NCBI GenBank assembly: GCA_963971285.1
Contig: OZ020252.1
Coordinates: forward strand, 15,413,662 to 15,477,661
Direction: 5' to 3'
Origin: Astropecten irregularis
Lineage: Eukaryota; Echinodermata; Asteroidea; Paxillosida; Astropectinidae
Length of the DNA stretch: 64,000 nucleotides
This document shows, in pieces, positions 1 through 14,800 of the stretch. A program made the position numbers and the translations under genes. How positions within the stretch are numbered: the first letter of the stretch is position 1; each line of letters opens with the position of its first letter. The notes below the pieces were generated by a model. That model did no database searches and was not told the DNA's origin. It saw nothing but the letters and a program-made list of their open reading frames with translations.

Positions 1-75
1 TCTTAGTCTTTGACCCCTTGGAATTAATTTCTATGGAGAAATATTTGATTGTTTTCATTTTCTTTTGATCTTTAG

Positions 76-3000
76 ACATTGATGAATGTCAGCCTGACCC
101 TTGTGAGAATGGAGGAATATGTACAGATGGTATAAATAGCTACAGCTGTGCATGTGTTGCTGGATACACAGGGATCAACTGTGAAACAAGTCAGTACATT
201 TCAAATATATTTTTCATTTTATATGGAAAGTTATGCTTCTTAGTCTTTGACCCCTTGGAATTAATTTCTATGGAGAAATATTTGATTGTTTTCATTTTCT
301 TTTGATCTTTAGACATTGATGAATGTCAGCCTGACCCTTGTGAGAATGGAGGAATATGTACAGATGGTATAGATAGCTACATCTGTGCATGTGTTGCTGG
401 ATACACAGGGATCAACTGTGAAACAAGTCAGTACATTTCAAATATTTTTCATTTTATGCGGAAAGTTATGCTCCTTAGTCTTTGACCCCTTGGGATTAAT
501 GTCTATGGAGAAATATTTGATTGTTTTCATTTTCTTTTGATCTTTAGACATTGATGAATGTCAGCCTGACCCTTGTGAGAATGGAGGAATATGTACAGAT
601 GGTATAGATAGCTACAGCTGTGCATGTGTTGCTGGATACACAGGGATCAACTGTGAAACAAGTCAGTACATTTCAAATATATTTTTCATTTTATGCGGAA
701 AGTTATGCTCCTTAGTCTTTGACCCCTTGGAATTAATGTCTATGGAGAAATATTTGATTGTTTTCATTTTCTTTTGATCTTTAGACATTGATGAATGTCA
801 GCCTGACCCTTGTGAGAATGGAGGAATATGTACAGATGGTATAGATAGCTACAGCTGTGCATGTGTTGCTGGATACACAGGGATCAACTGTGAAACAAGT
901 CAGTAAATTTCAAATATATTTTTCATTTTATGCGGAAAGTTATCCTCCTTAGTCTTTGACCCCTTGGGATTAATGTCTATGGAGAAATATTTGATTGTTT
1001 TCATTTTCTTTTGATCTTTAGACATTGATGAATGTCAGCCTGACCCTTGTGAGAATGGAGGAATATGTACAGATGGTATAGATAGCTACAGCTGTGCATG
1101 TGTTGCTGGATACACAGGGATCAACTGTGAAACAGGTCAGTACATTTCAAATATATTTTTCATTTTATGGGGAAAGTTATGCTCCTTAGTCTTTGACCCC
1201 TTGGGATTAATGTCTATGGAGAAATATTTGAATGTTTTCATTTTCTTTTGATCTTTAGACATTGATGAATGTCAGCCTGACCCTTGTGAGAATGGAGGAA
1301 TATGTACAGATGGTATAAATAGCTACAGCTGTGCATGTGTTGCTGGATACACAGGGATCAACTGTGAAACAAGTCAGTACATTTCAAATATATTTTTCAT
1401 TTTATATGGAAAGTTATGCTTCTTAGTCTTTGACCCCTTGGAATTAATTTCTATGGAGAAATATTTGATTGTTTTCATTTTCTTTTGATCTTTAGACATT
1501 GATGAATGTCAGCCTGACCCTTGTGAGAATGGAGGAATATGTACAGATGGTATAGATAGCTACAGCTGTGCATGTGTTGCTGGATACACAGGGATCAACT
1601 GTGAAACAAGTCAGTACATTTCAAATATATTTTTCATTTTATGCGGAAAGTTATGCTCCTTAGTCTTTGACCCCTTGGAATTAATGTCTATGGAGAAATA
1701 TTTGATTGTTTTCATTTTCTTTTGATCTTTAGACATTGATGAATGTCAGCCTGACCCTTGTGAGAATGGAGGAATGTGTACAGATGGTATAGATAGCTAC
1801 AGCTGTGCATGTGTTGCTGGATACACAGGGATCAACTGTGAAACAAGTCAGTACATTTCAAATATATTTTTCATTTTATGGGGAAAGTTATGCTCCTTTG
1901 ACTTTGACCCCTTGGGATTAATGTCTATGGAGAAATATTTGATTGTTTTCATTTTCTTTTGATCTTTAGACATTGATGAATGTCAGCCTGACCCTTGTGA
2001 GAATGGAGGAATATGTACAGATGGTATAGATAGCTACAGCTGTGCATGTGTTGCTGGATACACAGGGATCAACTGTGAAACAAGTCAGTACATTTCAAAT
2101 ATATTTTTCATTTTATGCGAAAAGTTATGCTCCTCAGTCTTTGACCCCTTGGGATTAATTTCTATGGAGAAATATTTGATTGTTTTCATTTTCTTTTGAT
2201 CTTTAGACATTGATGAATGTCAGCCTGACCCTTGTGAGAATGGAGGAATATGTACAGATGGTATAAATAGCTACATCTGTGCATGTGTTGCTGGATACAC
2301 AGGGATCAACTGTGAAACAAGTCAGTACATTTCAAATATTTTTCATTTTATGCGGAAAGTTATGCTCCTTAGTCTTTGACCCCTTGGGATTAATGTCTAT
2401 GGAGAAATATTTGATTGTTTTCATTTTCTTTTGATCTTTAGACATTGATGAATGTCAGCCTGACCCTTGTGAGAATGGAGGAATATGTACAGATGGTATA
2501 GATAGCTACAGCTGTGCATGTGTTGCTGGATACACAGGGATCAACTGTGAAACAAGTCAGTACATTTCAAATATATTTTTCATTTTATGCGGAAAGTTAT
2601 GCTCCTTAGTCTTTGACCCCTTGGAATTAATGTCTATGGAGAAATATTTGATTGTTTTCATTTTCTTTTGATCTTTAGACATTGATGAATGTCAGCCTGA
2701 CCCTTGTGAGAATGGAGGAATATGTACAGATGGTATAAATAGCTACAGCTGTGCATGTGTTGCTGGATACACAGGGATCAACTGTGAAACAAGTCAGTAC
2801 ATTTCAAATATATTTTTCATTTTATGCGGAAAGTTATCCTCCTTAGTCTTTGACCCCTTGGGATTAATGTCTATGGAGAAATATTTGATTGTTTTCATTT
2901 TCTTTTGATCTTTAGACATTGATGAATGTCAGCCTGACCCTTGTGAGAATGGAGGAATATGTACAGATGGTATAGATAGCTACAGCTGTGCATGTGTTGC

Positions 3001-5871
3001 TGGATACACAGGGATCAACTGTGAAACAGGTCAGTACATTTCAAATATATTTTTCATTTTATGGGGAAAGTTATGCTCCTTAGTCTTTGACCCCTTGGGA
3101 TTAATGTCTATGGAGAAATATTTGAATGTTTTCATTTTCTTTTGATCTTTAGACATTGATGAATGTCAGCCTGACCCTTGTGAGAATGGAGGAATATGTA
3201 CAGATGGTATAAATAGCTACAGCTGTGCATGTGTTGCTGGATACACAGGGATCAACTGTGAAACAAGTCAGTACATTTCAAATATATTTTTCATTTTATA
3301 TGGAAAGTTATGCTTCTTAGTCTTTGACCCCTTGGAATTAATTTCTATGGAGAAATATTTGATTGTTTTCATTTTCTTTTGATCTTTAGACATTGATGAA
3401 TGTCAGCCTGACCCTTGTGAGAATGGAGGAATATGTACAGATGGTATAGATAGCTACAGCTGTGCATGTGTTGCTGGATACACAGGGATCAACTGTGAAA
3501 CAAGTCAGTACATTTCAAATATATTTTTCATTTTATGCGGAAAGTTATGCTCCTTAGTCTTTGACCCCTTGGAATTAATGTCTATGGAGAAATATTTGAT
3601 TGTTTTCATTTTCTTTTGATCTTTAGACATTGATGAATGTCAGCCTGACCCTTGTGAGAATGGAGGAATATGTACAGATGGTATAGATAGCTACAGCTGT
3701 GCATGTGTTGCTGGATACACAGGGATCAACTGTGAAACAAGTCAGTACATTTCAAATATATTTTTCATTTTATGGGGAAAGTTATGCTCCTTTGACTTTG
3801 ACCCCTTGGGATTAATGTCTATGGAGAAATATTTGATTGTTTTCATTTTCCTTTGATCTTTAGACATTGATGAATGTCAGCCTGACCCTTGTGAGAATGG
3901 AGGAATATGTACAGATGGTATAGATAGCTACAGCTGTGCATGTGTTGCTGGATACACAGGGATCAACTGTGAAACAGGTCAGTACATTTCAAATATATTT
4001 TTCATTTTATGCGAAAAGTTATGCTCCTCGGTCTTTGACCCCTTGGGATTAATGTCTATGGAGAAATATTTGATTGTTTTCATTTTCTTTTGATCTTTAG
4101 ACATTGATGAATGTCAGCCTGACCCTTGTGAGAATGGAGGAATATGTACAGATGGTATAGATAGCTACATCTGTGCATGTGTTGCTGGATACACAGGGAT
4201 CAACTGTGAAACAAGTCAGTACATTTCAAATATTTTTCATTTTATGCGGAAAGTTATGCTCCTTAGTCTTTGACCCCTTGGGATTAATGTCTATGGAGAA
4301 ATATTTGATTGTTTTCATTTTCTTTTGATCTTTAGACATTGATGAATGTCAGCCTGACCCTTGTGAGAATGGAGGAATATGTACAGATGGTATAAATAGC
4401 TACAGCTGTGCATGTGTTGCTGGATACACAGGGATCAACTGTGAAACAAGTCAGTACATTTCAAATATATTTTTCATTTTATATGGAAAGTTATGCTTCT
4501 TAGTCTTTGACCCCTTGGAATTAATTTCTATGGAGAAATATTTGATTGTTTTCATTTTCTTTTGATCTTTAGACATTGATGAATGTCAGCCTGACCCTTG
4601 TGAGAATGGAGGAATATGTACAGATGGTATAGATAGCTACAGCTGTGCATGTGTTGCTGGATACACAGAGAGCAACTGTGAAACAAGTCAGTACATTTCA
4701 AATATATTTTTCATTTTATGCGGAAAGTTATGCTCCTTAGTCTTTGACCCCTTGGAATTAATGTCTATGGAGAAATATTTGATTGTTTTCATTTTCTTTT
4801 GATCTTTAGACATTGATGAATGTCAGCCTGACCCTTGTGAGAATGGAGGAATATGTACAGATGGTATAGATAGCTACAGCTGTGCATGTGTTGCTGGATA
4901 CACAGGAATCAACTGTGAAACAAGTCAGTAAATTTCAAAAATATTTTTCATTTTATGCGGAAAGTTATCCTCCTTAGTCTTTGACCCCTTGGGATTAATG
5001 TCTATGGAGAAATATTTGATTGTTTTCATTTTCTTTTGATCTTTAGACATTGATGAATGTCAGCCTGACCCTTGTGAGAATGGAGGAATATGTACAGATG
5101 GTATAGATAGCTACAGCTGTGCATGTGTTGCTGGATACACAGGGATCAACTGTGAAACAGGTCAGTACATTTCAAATATATTTTTCATTTTATGGGGAAA
5201 GTTATGCTCCTTAGTCTTTGACCCCTTGGGATTAATGTCTATGGAGAAATATTTGAATGTTTTCATTTTCTTTTGATCTTTAGACATTGATGAATGTCAG
5301 CCTGACCCTTGTGAGAATGGAGGAATATGTACAGATGGTATAAATAGCTACAGCTGTGCATGTCTTGCTGGATACACAGGGATCAACTGTGAAACAAGTC
5401 AGTACATTTCAAATATATTTTTCATTTTATGCGAAAAGTTATGCTCCTTAGTCTTTGACCCCTTGGGATTAATGTATATGGAGAAATATTTGATTGTTTT
5501 CATTTTCTTTTGATCTTTAGACATTGATGAATGTCAGCCTGACCCTTGTGAGAATGGAGGAATATGTACAGATGGTATAGATAGCTACAGCTGTGCATGT
5601 GTTGCTGGATACACAGGGATCAACTGTGAAACAGGTCAGTACATTTCAAATATATTTTTCATTTTATGCGAAAAGTTATGCTCCTTAGTCTTTGACAACT
5701 TGGGATTAATGTCTATGGAGAAATATTTGATTGTTTTCATTTTCTTTTGATCTTTAGACATTGATGAATGTCAGCCTGACCCTTGTGAGAATGGAGGAAT
5801 ATGTACAGATGGTATAAATAGCTACAGCTGTGCATGTGTTGCTGGATACACAGGAATCAACTGTGAAACAA
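76..5871 (+). CDS. cbEGF exon array, exons 1-25
   Basis: Twenty-five 114-bp exons start at 76, 313, 548, 785, 1022, 1259, 1496, 1733, 1970, 2207, 2442, 2679, 2916, 3153, 3390, 3627, 3864, 4101, 4336, 4573, 4810, 5047, 5284, 5521 and 5758. Each gives [DN][13 protein letters not shown] then [16 protein letters not shown] then YTGINCET: six cysteines, a D/N-x-D-E Ca-binding start, and C-x-D-x4-Y-x-C (the cbEGF and Asp-hydroxylation consensus). The first residue is split over the junction. Variants include Ile for Ser after Tyr in exons 2, 10 and 18, and G-I changed to E-S in exon 20, which spoils the C-x-x-G-Y-T-G motif. Exons 2, 10 and 18 recur at exactly 1,894 bp, showing an 8-exon higher-order unit. 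The shortened intron before exons 3, 11 and 19 and a shared variant before exons 9 and 17 follow the same period. Confidence 0.92.
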
Positions 5872-8800
5872 GTAGTCCGTGGGCCGTGAGGCCAAATTCG
5901 CTTTAGTTTTTGAGTTACGTGACCATCATCACCGAATTTGTTCCCACTTGGCAAGGATGTAGATCTGACATTACTGAACAAGAATTGATTTGTTCCCACG
6001 TCCAATTTGTGTTCACTAAAGAGAAATTTGCGATAGAAAATCGTCAAATTTTACGTACAGAAAAAACATAAGAATAAGCAGCGCCCTCAATCGGTAGAAA
6101 GTAATTATCTACATAATAATACTATAGGAACTGCATACCCGTGCTCATTTTATTCCCGATGTAAAACCCTTTACATGATTGGAAACTGATCAAACTTCAA
6201 CGTAATTATTTCTAGGGACATTTTATTTGTCGTTTAAATTATGGGAAAATTAGGTGAATGCTGGATGGAAAATATGACACATGTTTTTGAAGATGTTTCT
6301 CCCAGCAAATTTCTAAATGATGAGGAATTAATAAACTACTACAAATTGCTCATCAACCAAAATAGAGAGCCTAAAATAATCACGGACCGAGTTGACCTGA
6401 AACTTTATTGGGAATGCCTGACGTTTTGAACCTATTAGAATATTTAATCTAAATAAAATTACAATAAAAATATTTGATGACAAATAAAACAAAACAATTA
6501 TCACAATGAAGTTGAGACTTCAATAATAGTTGCATACATGACTTTATTCCCACAAAGGAATCTTTATTTCAAGCCACACACACTGTATGATCTCACATGA
6601 TTTTGCTGTTAAAATATTTTGGTCCAAAATGCTTATTATAAGATGTATATTTCTTTTTTAGAAAACACTGACAGAAATATCTTGTCACGTATGATCAAAA
6701 CTACAGTATTTTTTTATATTTTATAAGAAAAGAATTGACTAAGTTTTTCAATAATTTTCTCTTGAGACTCAGATGGCCGATTAAGCTAAACCTTTCACAG
6801 GGGTATTATTTCATGTGTACCCATGATGGATCAGACAGTGAAAGTGACAGTGTGAAGTGTAAGTACATGTACTCTTTTTACCCTTTGCAATCATTATTTT
6901 ACTTTTCACCCTACATGCAGCTCATTGCAAAAGCACACATAGCCAATGTATCCTAAGAAAATATATTATTTGGGGTATATTTAGTGTTATGAGCAAGATA
7001 ATGTTATTATCATAATTGTTTAAAATATACATTTTTAACATCCTTCGTTGGAATTTCAGTCATATTTTTATTTAATTCTTTATCATTAATGCAATGTTTA
7101 TTTAGTGGTAAAGACTATTGTATGGAGCCCATCACAAAATGAAGTGGTGAAATCTCTGTTTTCGGAACAAATTTAAAGTCACAATAATAATTGAACAACA
7201 TGCTACACATTTTACAAGTGTATGGCCCGTCTTTTGTGTAAGACCATTGTTTTGCATAATGAATTATCATTGTTCGTGGTGGAAATTCTACATTTCAAAA
7301 CAAAACATGCAGTCATTAGAATAATTTCCCAGTGTTTTCAAAAATCGACTCTCATACATAACATAACAATGCCAAATTGCGACTGCAGTTTGCTGGGAGA
7401 AACATCTTCAAAAACATGTGTCATATTTTCCATCCAGCATTCACCTAATTTTCCCATAATTAAAACGACAAATAAAATGTCCCTAGAAATAATTACGTTG
7501 AAGTTTGATCAGTTTCCAATCATAGTACAATGTTTAAAGGGTTTTACATCGGGAATAAAATGAGCACGGGTATGCAGTTCCTATAGTATTATTATGTAGA
7601 TAATTACTTTCTACCGATTGAGGGCGCTGCTTATTCTTATGTTTTTTCTGTACGTAAAATTTGACGATTTTCTATCGCAAATTTCTCTTTAGTGAACACA
7701 AATTGGACGTGGGAACAAATCAATTCTTGTTCAGTAATTTCAGATCTACATCCATGCCAAGTGGGAACAAATTCGGTGATGATGGTCACGAAACGAGCGA
7801 ATAAAAGGCCACGGCCCACGGACTAAAGTCAGTACATTTCAAATATATTTTACATTTTATGGGGAAAGTTATGCTCCTTAGTCTTTGACCCCTTGGGATT
7901 AATGTCTATGGAGAAATATTTGATTGTTTTCATTTTCTTTTGATCTTTAGACATTGATGAATGTCAGCCTGACCCTTGTGAGAACGGAGGAATATGTACA
8001 GATGGTATAAATAGCTACAGCTGTGCATGTGTTGCTGGATACACAGGGATCAACTGTGAAACAAGTCAGTACATTTCAAATATATTTTTCATTTTATGGG
8101 AAAAGTTATGCTCCTTAGTCTTTGACCCCTTGGGATTAATGTCTATGGAGAAATATTTGATTGTCTTCATTTTCTTTTGATCTTTAGACATTGATGAATG
8201 TCAGCCTTACCCTTGTGAGAATGGAGGAATATGTACAGATGGTATAGATAGCTACAGCTGTGCATGTGTTGCTGGATACACAGGGATCAACTGTGAAACA
8301 GGTCAGTACATTTCAAATATATTTTTCATTTTATGCGGAAAGTTATGCTCCTTAGTCTTTGACCCCTTGGAATTAATGTATATGGAGAAATATTTGACTG
8401 TTTTCATTTTCTTTTGATCTTTAGACATTGATGAATGTCAGCCTGACCCTTGTGAGAATGGAGGAATATGTACAGATGGTATAGATAGCTACAGCTGTGC
8501 ATGTGTTGCTGGATACACAGGGATAAACTGTGAAACAGGTCAGTACATTTCAAATATATTTTTCATTTTATGCGGAAAGTTATGCTCCTTAGTCTTTGAC
8601 CCCTTGGGATTAATGTCTATGGAGAAATATTTGATTGTTTTCATTTTCTTTTGATCTTTAGACATTGATGAATGTCAGCCTGACCCTTGTGAGAATGGAG
8701 GAATATGTACAGATGGTATAGATAGCTACAGCTGTGCATGTGTTGCTGGATACACAGGGATCAACTGTGAAACAGGTCAGTACATTTCAAATATTTTTCA

Positions 8801-11800
8801 TTTTATGCGGAAAGTTATGCTCCTTAGTCTTTGACAACTTGGGATTAATGTCTATGGAGAAATATTTGATTGTTTTCATTTTCTTTTGATCTTTAGACAT
8901 TGATGAATGTCAGCCTGACCCTTGTGAGAATGGAGGAATATGTACAGATGGTATAAATAGCTACAGCTGTGCATGTGTTGCTGGATACACAGGGATCAAC
9001 TGTGAAACAAGTTAGTACATTTCAAATATATTTTTCATTTTATGGGGAAAGTTATGCTCCTTAGTCTTTGACCCCTTGGAATTAATGTCTATGGAGAAAT
9101 ATTTGATTGTTTTCATTTTCTTTTGATCTTTAGACATTGATGAATGTCAGCCTTACCCTTGTGAGAATGGAGGAATATGTACAGATGGTATAGATAGCTA
9201 CAGCTGTGCATGTGTTGCTGGATACACAGGGATCAACTGTGAAACAAGTCAGTACATTTCAAATATATTTTTCATTTTATGCGGAAAGTTATCCTCCTTA
9301 GTCTTTATGGAGAAATATTTGATTGTTTTCATTTTCGTTTGATCTTTAGACATTGATGAATGTCAGCCTGACCCTTGTGAGAATGGAGGAATATGTACAG
9401 ATGGTATAGATAGCTACAGCTGTGCATGTGTTGCTGGATACACAGGGATCAACTGTGAAACAAGTCAGTACATTTGAAATATATTTTTCATTTTATGCGG
9501 AAAGTTATGCTCCTTAGTCTTTTTCCCCTTGGGATTAATGTCTATGGAGAAATATTTGATTGTTTTCATTTTCTTTTGATCATTAGACATTGATGAATGT
9601 CAGCCTGACCCTTGTGAGAATGGAGGAATATGTACAGATGGTATAGATAGCTACAGCTGTGCATGTGTTGCTGGATACACAGGGATAAACTGTGAAACAG
9701 GTCAGTACATTTCAAATATATTTTTCATTTTATGCGGAAAGTTATGCTCCTTAGTCTTTGACAACTTGGGATTAATGTCTATGGAGAAATATTTGATTGT
9801 TTTCATTTTCTTTTGATCTTAAGACATTGATGAATGTCAGCCTGACCCTTGTGAGAATGGAGGAATATGTACAGATGGTATAAATAGCTACAGCTGTGCA
9901 TGTGTTGCTGGATACACAGGGATCAACTGTGAAACAAGTCAGTACATTTCAAATATATTTTTCATTTTATGCGGAAAGTTATCCTCCTTAGTCTTTATGG
10001 AGAAATATTTGATTGTTTTCATTTTCGTTTGATCTTTAGACATTGATGAATGTCAGCCTGACCCTTGTGAGAATGGAGGAATATGTACAGATGGTATAGA
10101 TAGCTACAGCTGTGCATGTGTTGCTGGATACACAGGGAACAACTGTGAAACAAGTCAGTACATTTCAAATATATTTTTCATTTTATGCGGAAAGTTATCC
10201 TCCTTATAGTCTTTGACCCCTTGGGATTAATGTCTATGGAGAAATATTTGATTGTTTTCATTTTCTTTTGATCTTTAGACATTGATGAATGTCAGCCTGA
10301 CCCTTGTGAGAATGGAGGAATATGTACAGATGGTATAGATAGCTACAGCTGTGCATGTGTTGCTGGATACACAGGGATCAACTGTGAAACAGGTCAGTAC
10401 ATTTCAAATATATTTTTCATTTTATGGGGAAAGTTATGCTCCTTAGTCTTTGACCCCTTGGGATTAATGTCTATGGAGAAATATTTGAATGTTTTCATTT
10501 TCTTTTGATCTTTAGACATTGATGAATGTCAGCCTGACCCTTGTGAGAATGGAGGAATATGTACAGATGGTATAAATAGCTACAGCTGTGCATGTGTTGC
10601 TGGATACACAGGGATCAACTGTGAAACAAGTCAGTACATTTCAAATATATTTTTCATTTTATGCGAAAAGTTATGCTCCTTAGTCTTTGACCCCTTGGGA
10701 TTAATGTATATGGAGAAATATTTGATTGTTTTCATTTTCTTTTGATCTTTAGACATTGATGAATGTCAGCCTGACCCTTGTGAGAATGGAGGAATATGTA
10801 CAGATGGTATAGATAGCTACAGCTGTGCATGTGTTGCTGGATACACAGGGATCAACTGTGAAACAGGTCAGTACATTTCAAATATATTTTTCATTTTATG
10901 CGAAAAGTTATGCTCCTTAGTCTTTGACAACTTGGGATTAATGTCTATGGAGAAATATTTGATTGTTTTCATTTTCTTTTGATCTTTAGACATTGATGAA
11001 TGTCAGCCTGACCCTTGTGAGAATGGAGGAATATGTACAGATGGTATAAATAGCTACAGCTGTGCATGTGTTGCTGGATACACAGGGATCAACTGTGAAA
11101 CAAGTCAGTACATTTCAAATATATTTTACATTTTATGGGGAAAGTTATGCTCCTTAGTCTTTGACCCCTTGGGATTAATGTCTATGGAGAAATATTTGAT
11201 TGTTTTCATTTTCTTTTGATCTTTAGACATTGATGAATGTCAGCCTGACCCTTGTGAGAACGGAGGAATATGTACAGATGGTATAAATAGCTACAGCTGT
11301 GCATGTGTTGCTGGATACACAGGGATCAACTGTGAAACAAGTCAGTACATTTCAAATATATTTTTCATTTTATGGGAAAAGTTATGCTCCTTAGTCTTTG
11401 ACCCCTTGGGATTAATGTCTATGGAGAAATATTTGATTGTCTTCATTTTCTTTTGATCTTTAGACATTGATGAATGTCAGCCTTACCCTTGTGAGAATGG
11501 AGGAATATGTACAGATGGTATAGATAGCTACAGCTGTGCATGTGTTGCTGGATACACAGGGATCAACTGTGAAACAGGTCAGTACATTTCAAATATATTT
11601 TTCATTTTATGCGGAAAGTTATGCTCCTTAGTCTTTGACCCCTTGGAATTAATGTATATGGAGAAATATTTGACTGTTTTCATTTTCTTTTGATCTTTAG
11701 ACATTGATGAATGTCAGCCTGACCCTTGTGAGAATGGAGGAATATGTACAGATAGTATAGATAGCTACAGCTGTGCATGTGTTGCTGGATACACAGGGAT

Positions 11801-14800
11801 AAACTGTGAAACAGGTCAGTACATTTCAAATATATTTTTCATTTTATGCGGAAAGTTATGCTCCTTAGTCTTTGACCCCTTGGGATTAATGTCTATGGAG
11901 AAATATTTGATTGTTTTCATTTTCTTTTGATCTTTAGACATTGATGAATGTCAGCCTGACCCTTGTGAGAATGGAGGAATATGTACAGATGGTATAGATA
12001 GCTACAGCTGTGCATGTGTTGCTGGATACACAGGGATCAACTGTGAAACAGGTCAGTACATTTCAAATATTTTTCATTTTATGCGGAAAGTTATGCTCCT
12101 TAGTCTTTGACAACTTGGGATTAATGTCTATGGAGAAATATTTGATTGTTTTCATTTTCTTTTGATCTTTAGACATTGATGAATGTCAGCCTGACCCTTG
12201 TGAGAATGGAGGAATATGTACAGATGGTATAAATAGCTACAGCTGTGCATGTGTTGCTGGATACACAGGGATCAACTGTGAAACAAGTCAGTACATTTCA
12301 AATATATTTTTCATTTTATGGGGAAAGTTATGCTCCTTAGTCTTTGACCCCTTGGAATTAATGTCTATGGAGAAATATTTGATTGTTTTCATTTTCTTTT
12401 GATCTTAAGACATTGATGAATGTCAGCCTGACCCTTGTGAGAATGGAGGAATATGTACAGATGGTATAAATAGCTACAGCTGTGCATGTGTTGCTGGATA
12501 CACAGGGATCAACTGTGAAACAAGTCAGTACATTTCAAATATATTTTTCATTTTATGCGGAAAGTTATCCTCCTTAGTCTTTATGGAGAAATATTTGATT
12601 GTTTTCATTTTCGTTTGATCTTTAGACATTGATGAATGTCAGCCTGACCCTTGTGAGAATGGAGGAATATGTACAGATGGTATAGATAGCTACAGCTGTG
12701 CATGTGTTGCTGGATACACAGGGATCAACTGTGAAACAAGTCAGTACATTTCAAATATATTTTTCATTTTATGCGGAAAGTTATGCTCCTTATAGTCTTT
12801 GACCCCTTGGGATTAATGTCTATGGAGAAATATTTGATTGTTTTCATTTTCTTTTGATCTTTAGACATTGATGAATGTCAGCCTGACCCTTGTGAGAATG
12901 GAGGAATATGTACAGATGGTATAGATAGCTACAGCTGTGCATGTGTTGCTGGATACACAGGGATCAACTGTGAAACAAGTCAGTACATTTCAAATTTATT
13001 TTTCATTTTATGGGGAAAGTTATGCTCCTTTGTCTTTGACCCCTTGGGATTAATGTCTATGGAGAAATATTTGATTGTTTTCATTTTCTTTTGATCTTTA
13101 GACATTGATGAATGTCAGCCTGACCCTTGTGAGAATGGAGGAATATGTACAGATGGTATACATAGCTACAGCTGTGCATGTGTTGCTGGATACACAGGGA
13201 TCAACTGTGAAACAGGTCAGTACATTTCAAATATATTTTTCATTTTATGGGGAAAGTTATGCTCCTTAGTCTTTGACCCCTTGGGATTAATGTCTATGGA
13301 GAAATATTTGATTGTTTTCATTTTCTTTTGATCTTTAGACATTGATGAATGTCAGCCTGACCCTTGTGAGAATGGAGGAATATGTACAGATGGTATAGAT
13401 AGCTACAGCTGTGCATGTGTTGCTGGATACACAGGGATCAACTGTGAAACAGGTCAGTACATTTCAAATATATTTTTCATTTTATGCGAAAAGTTATGCT
13501 CCTTAGTCTTTGACAACTTGGGATTAATGTCTATGGAGAAATATTTGATTGTTTTCATTTTCTTTTGATCTTTAGACATTGATGAATGTCAGCCTGACCC
13601 TTGTGAGAATGGAGGAATATGTACAGATGGTATAGATAGCTACAGCTGTGCATGTGTTGCTGGATACACAGGGATCAACTGTGAAACAAGTCAGTACATT
13701 TCAAATATATTTTTCATTTTATGCGGAAAGTTATGCTCCTTAGTCTTTGACCCCTTGGAATTAATGTATATGGAGAAATATTTAACTGTTTTCATTTTCT
13801 TTTGATCTTTAGACATTGATGAATGTCAGCCTGACCCTTGTGAGAATGGAGGAATATGTACAGATGGTATAGATAGCTACAGCTGTGCATGTGTTGCTGG
13901 ATACACAGGGATAAACTGTGAAACAGGTCAGTACATTTCAAATATATTTTTCATTTTATGCGGAAAGTTATGCTCCTTAGTCTTTGACCCCTTGGGATTA
14001 ATGTCTATGGAGAAATATTTGATTGTTTTCATTTTCTTTTGATCTTTAGACATTGATGAATGTCAGCCTGACCCTTGTGAGAATGGAGGAATATGTACAG
14101 ATGGTATAAATAGCTACAGCTGTGCATGTGTTGCTGGATACACAGGGATCAACTGTGAAACAAGTCAGTACATTTCAAATATATTTTTCATTTTATGCGG
14201 AAAGTTATGCTCCTTAGTCTTTATGGAGAAATATTTGATTGTTTTCATTTTCGTTTGATCTTTAGACATTGATGAATGTCAGCCTGACCCTTGTGAGAAT
14301 GGAGGAATATGTACAGATGGTATAGATAGCTACAGCTGTGCATGTGTTGCTGGATACACAGGGATCAACTGTGAAACAAGTCAGTACATTTCAAATATAT
14401 TTTTTCATTTTATGCGGAAAGTTATGCTCCTTAGTCTTTGACCCCTTGGGATTAATGTCTATGGAGAAATATTTGATTGTTTTCATTTTCTTTTGATCTT
14501 TAGACATTGATGAATGTCAGCCTGACCCTTGTGAGAATGGAGGAATATGTACAGATGGTATAGATAGCTACAGCTGTGCATGTGTTGCTGGATACACAGG
14601 GATCAACTGTGAAACAGGTCAGTACATTTCAAATATATTTTTCATTTTATGGGGAAAGTTATGCTCCTTAGTCTTTGACCCCTTGGGATTAATGTCTATG
14701 GAGAAATATTTGAATGTTTTCATTTTCTTTTGATCTTTAGACATTGATGAATGTCAGCCTGACCCTTGTGAGAATGGAGGAATATGTACAGATGGTATAA

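Noticed and set aside
1774..1962. 62-codon ORF running through a cbEGF exon into the intron
   Set aside because: It is exon 8 read through its donor. The same sequence in sibling units lacks this ATG, so it is not a separate gene.
5754..6047. Minus-strand 97-codon ORF
   Set aside because: It spans the antisense of exon 25 and the transposon arm. There is no independent support.
6241..6429. Possible transposase fragment in the inverted-repeat element
   Set aside because: The 62-codon ORF shows no recognisable catalytic motif, and its start lies in the repeated arm. Treated as non-coding.
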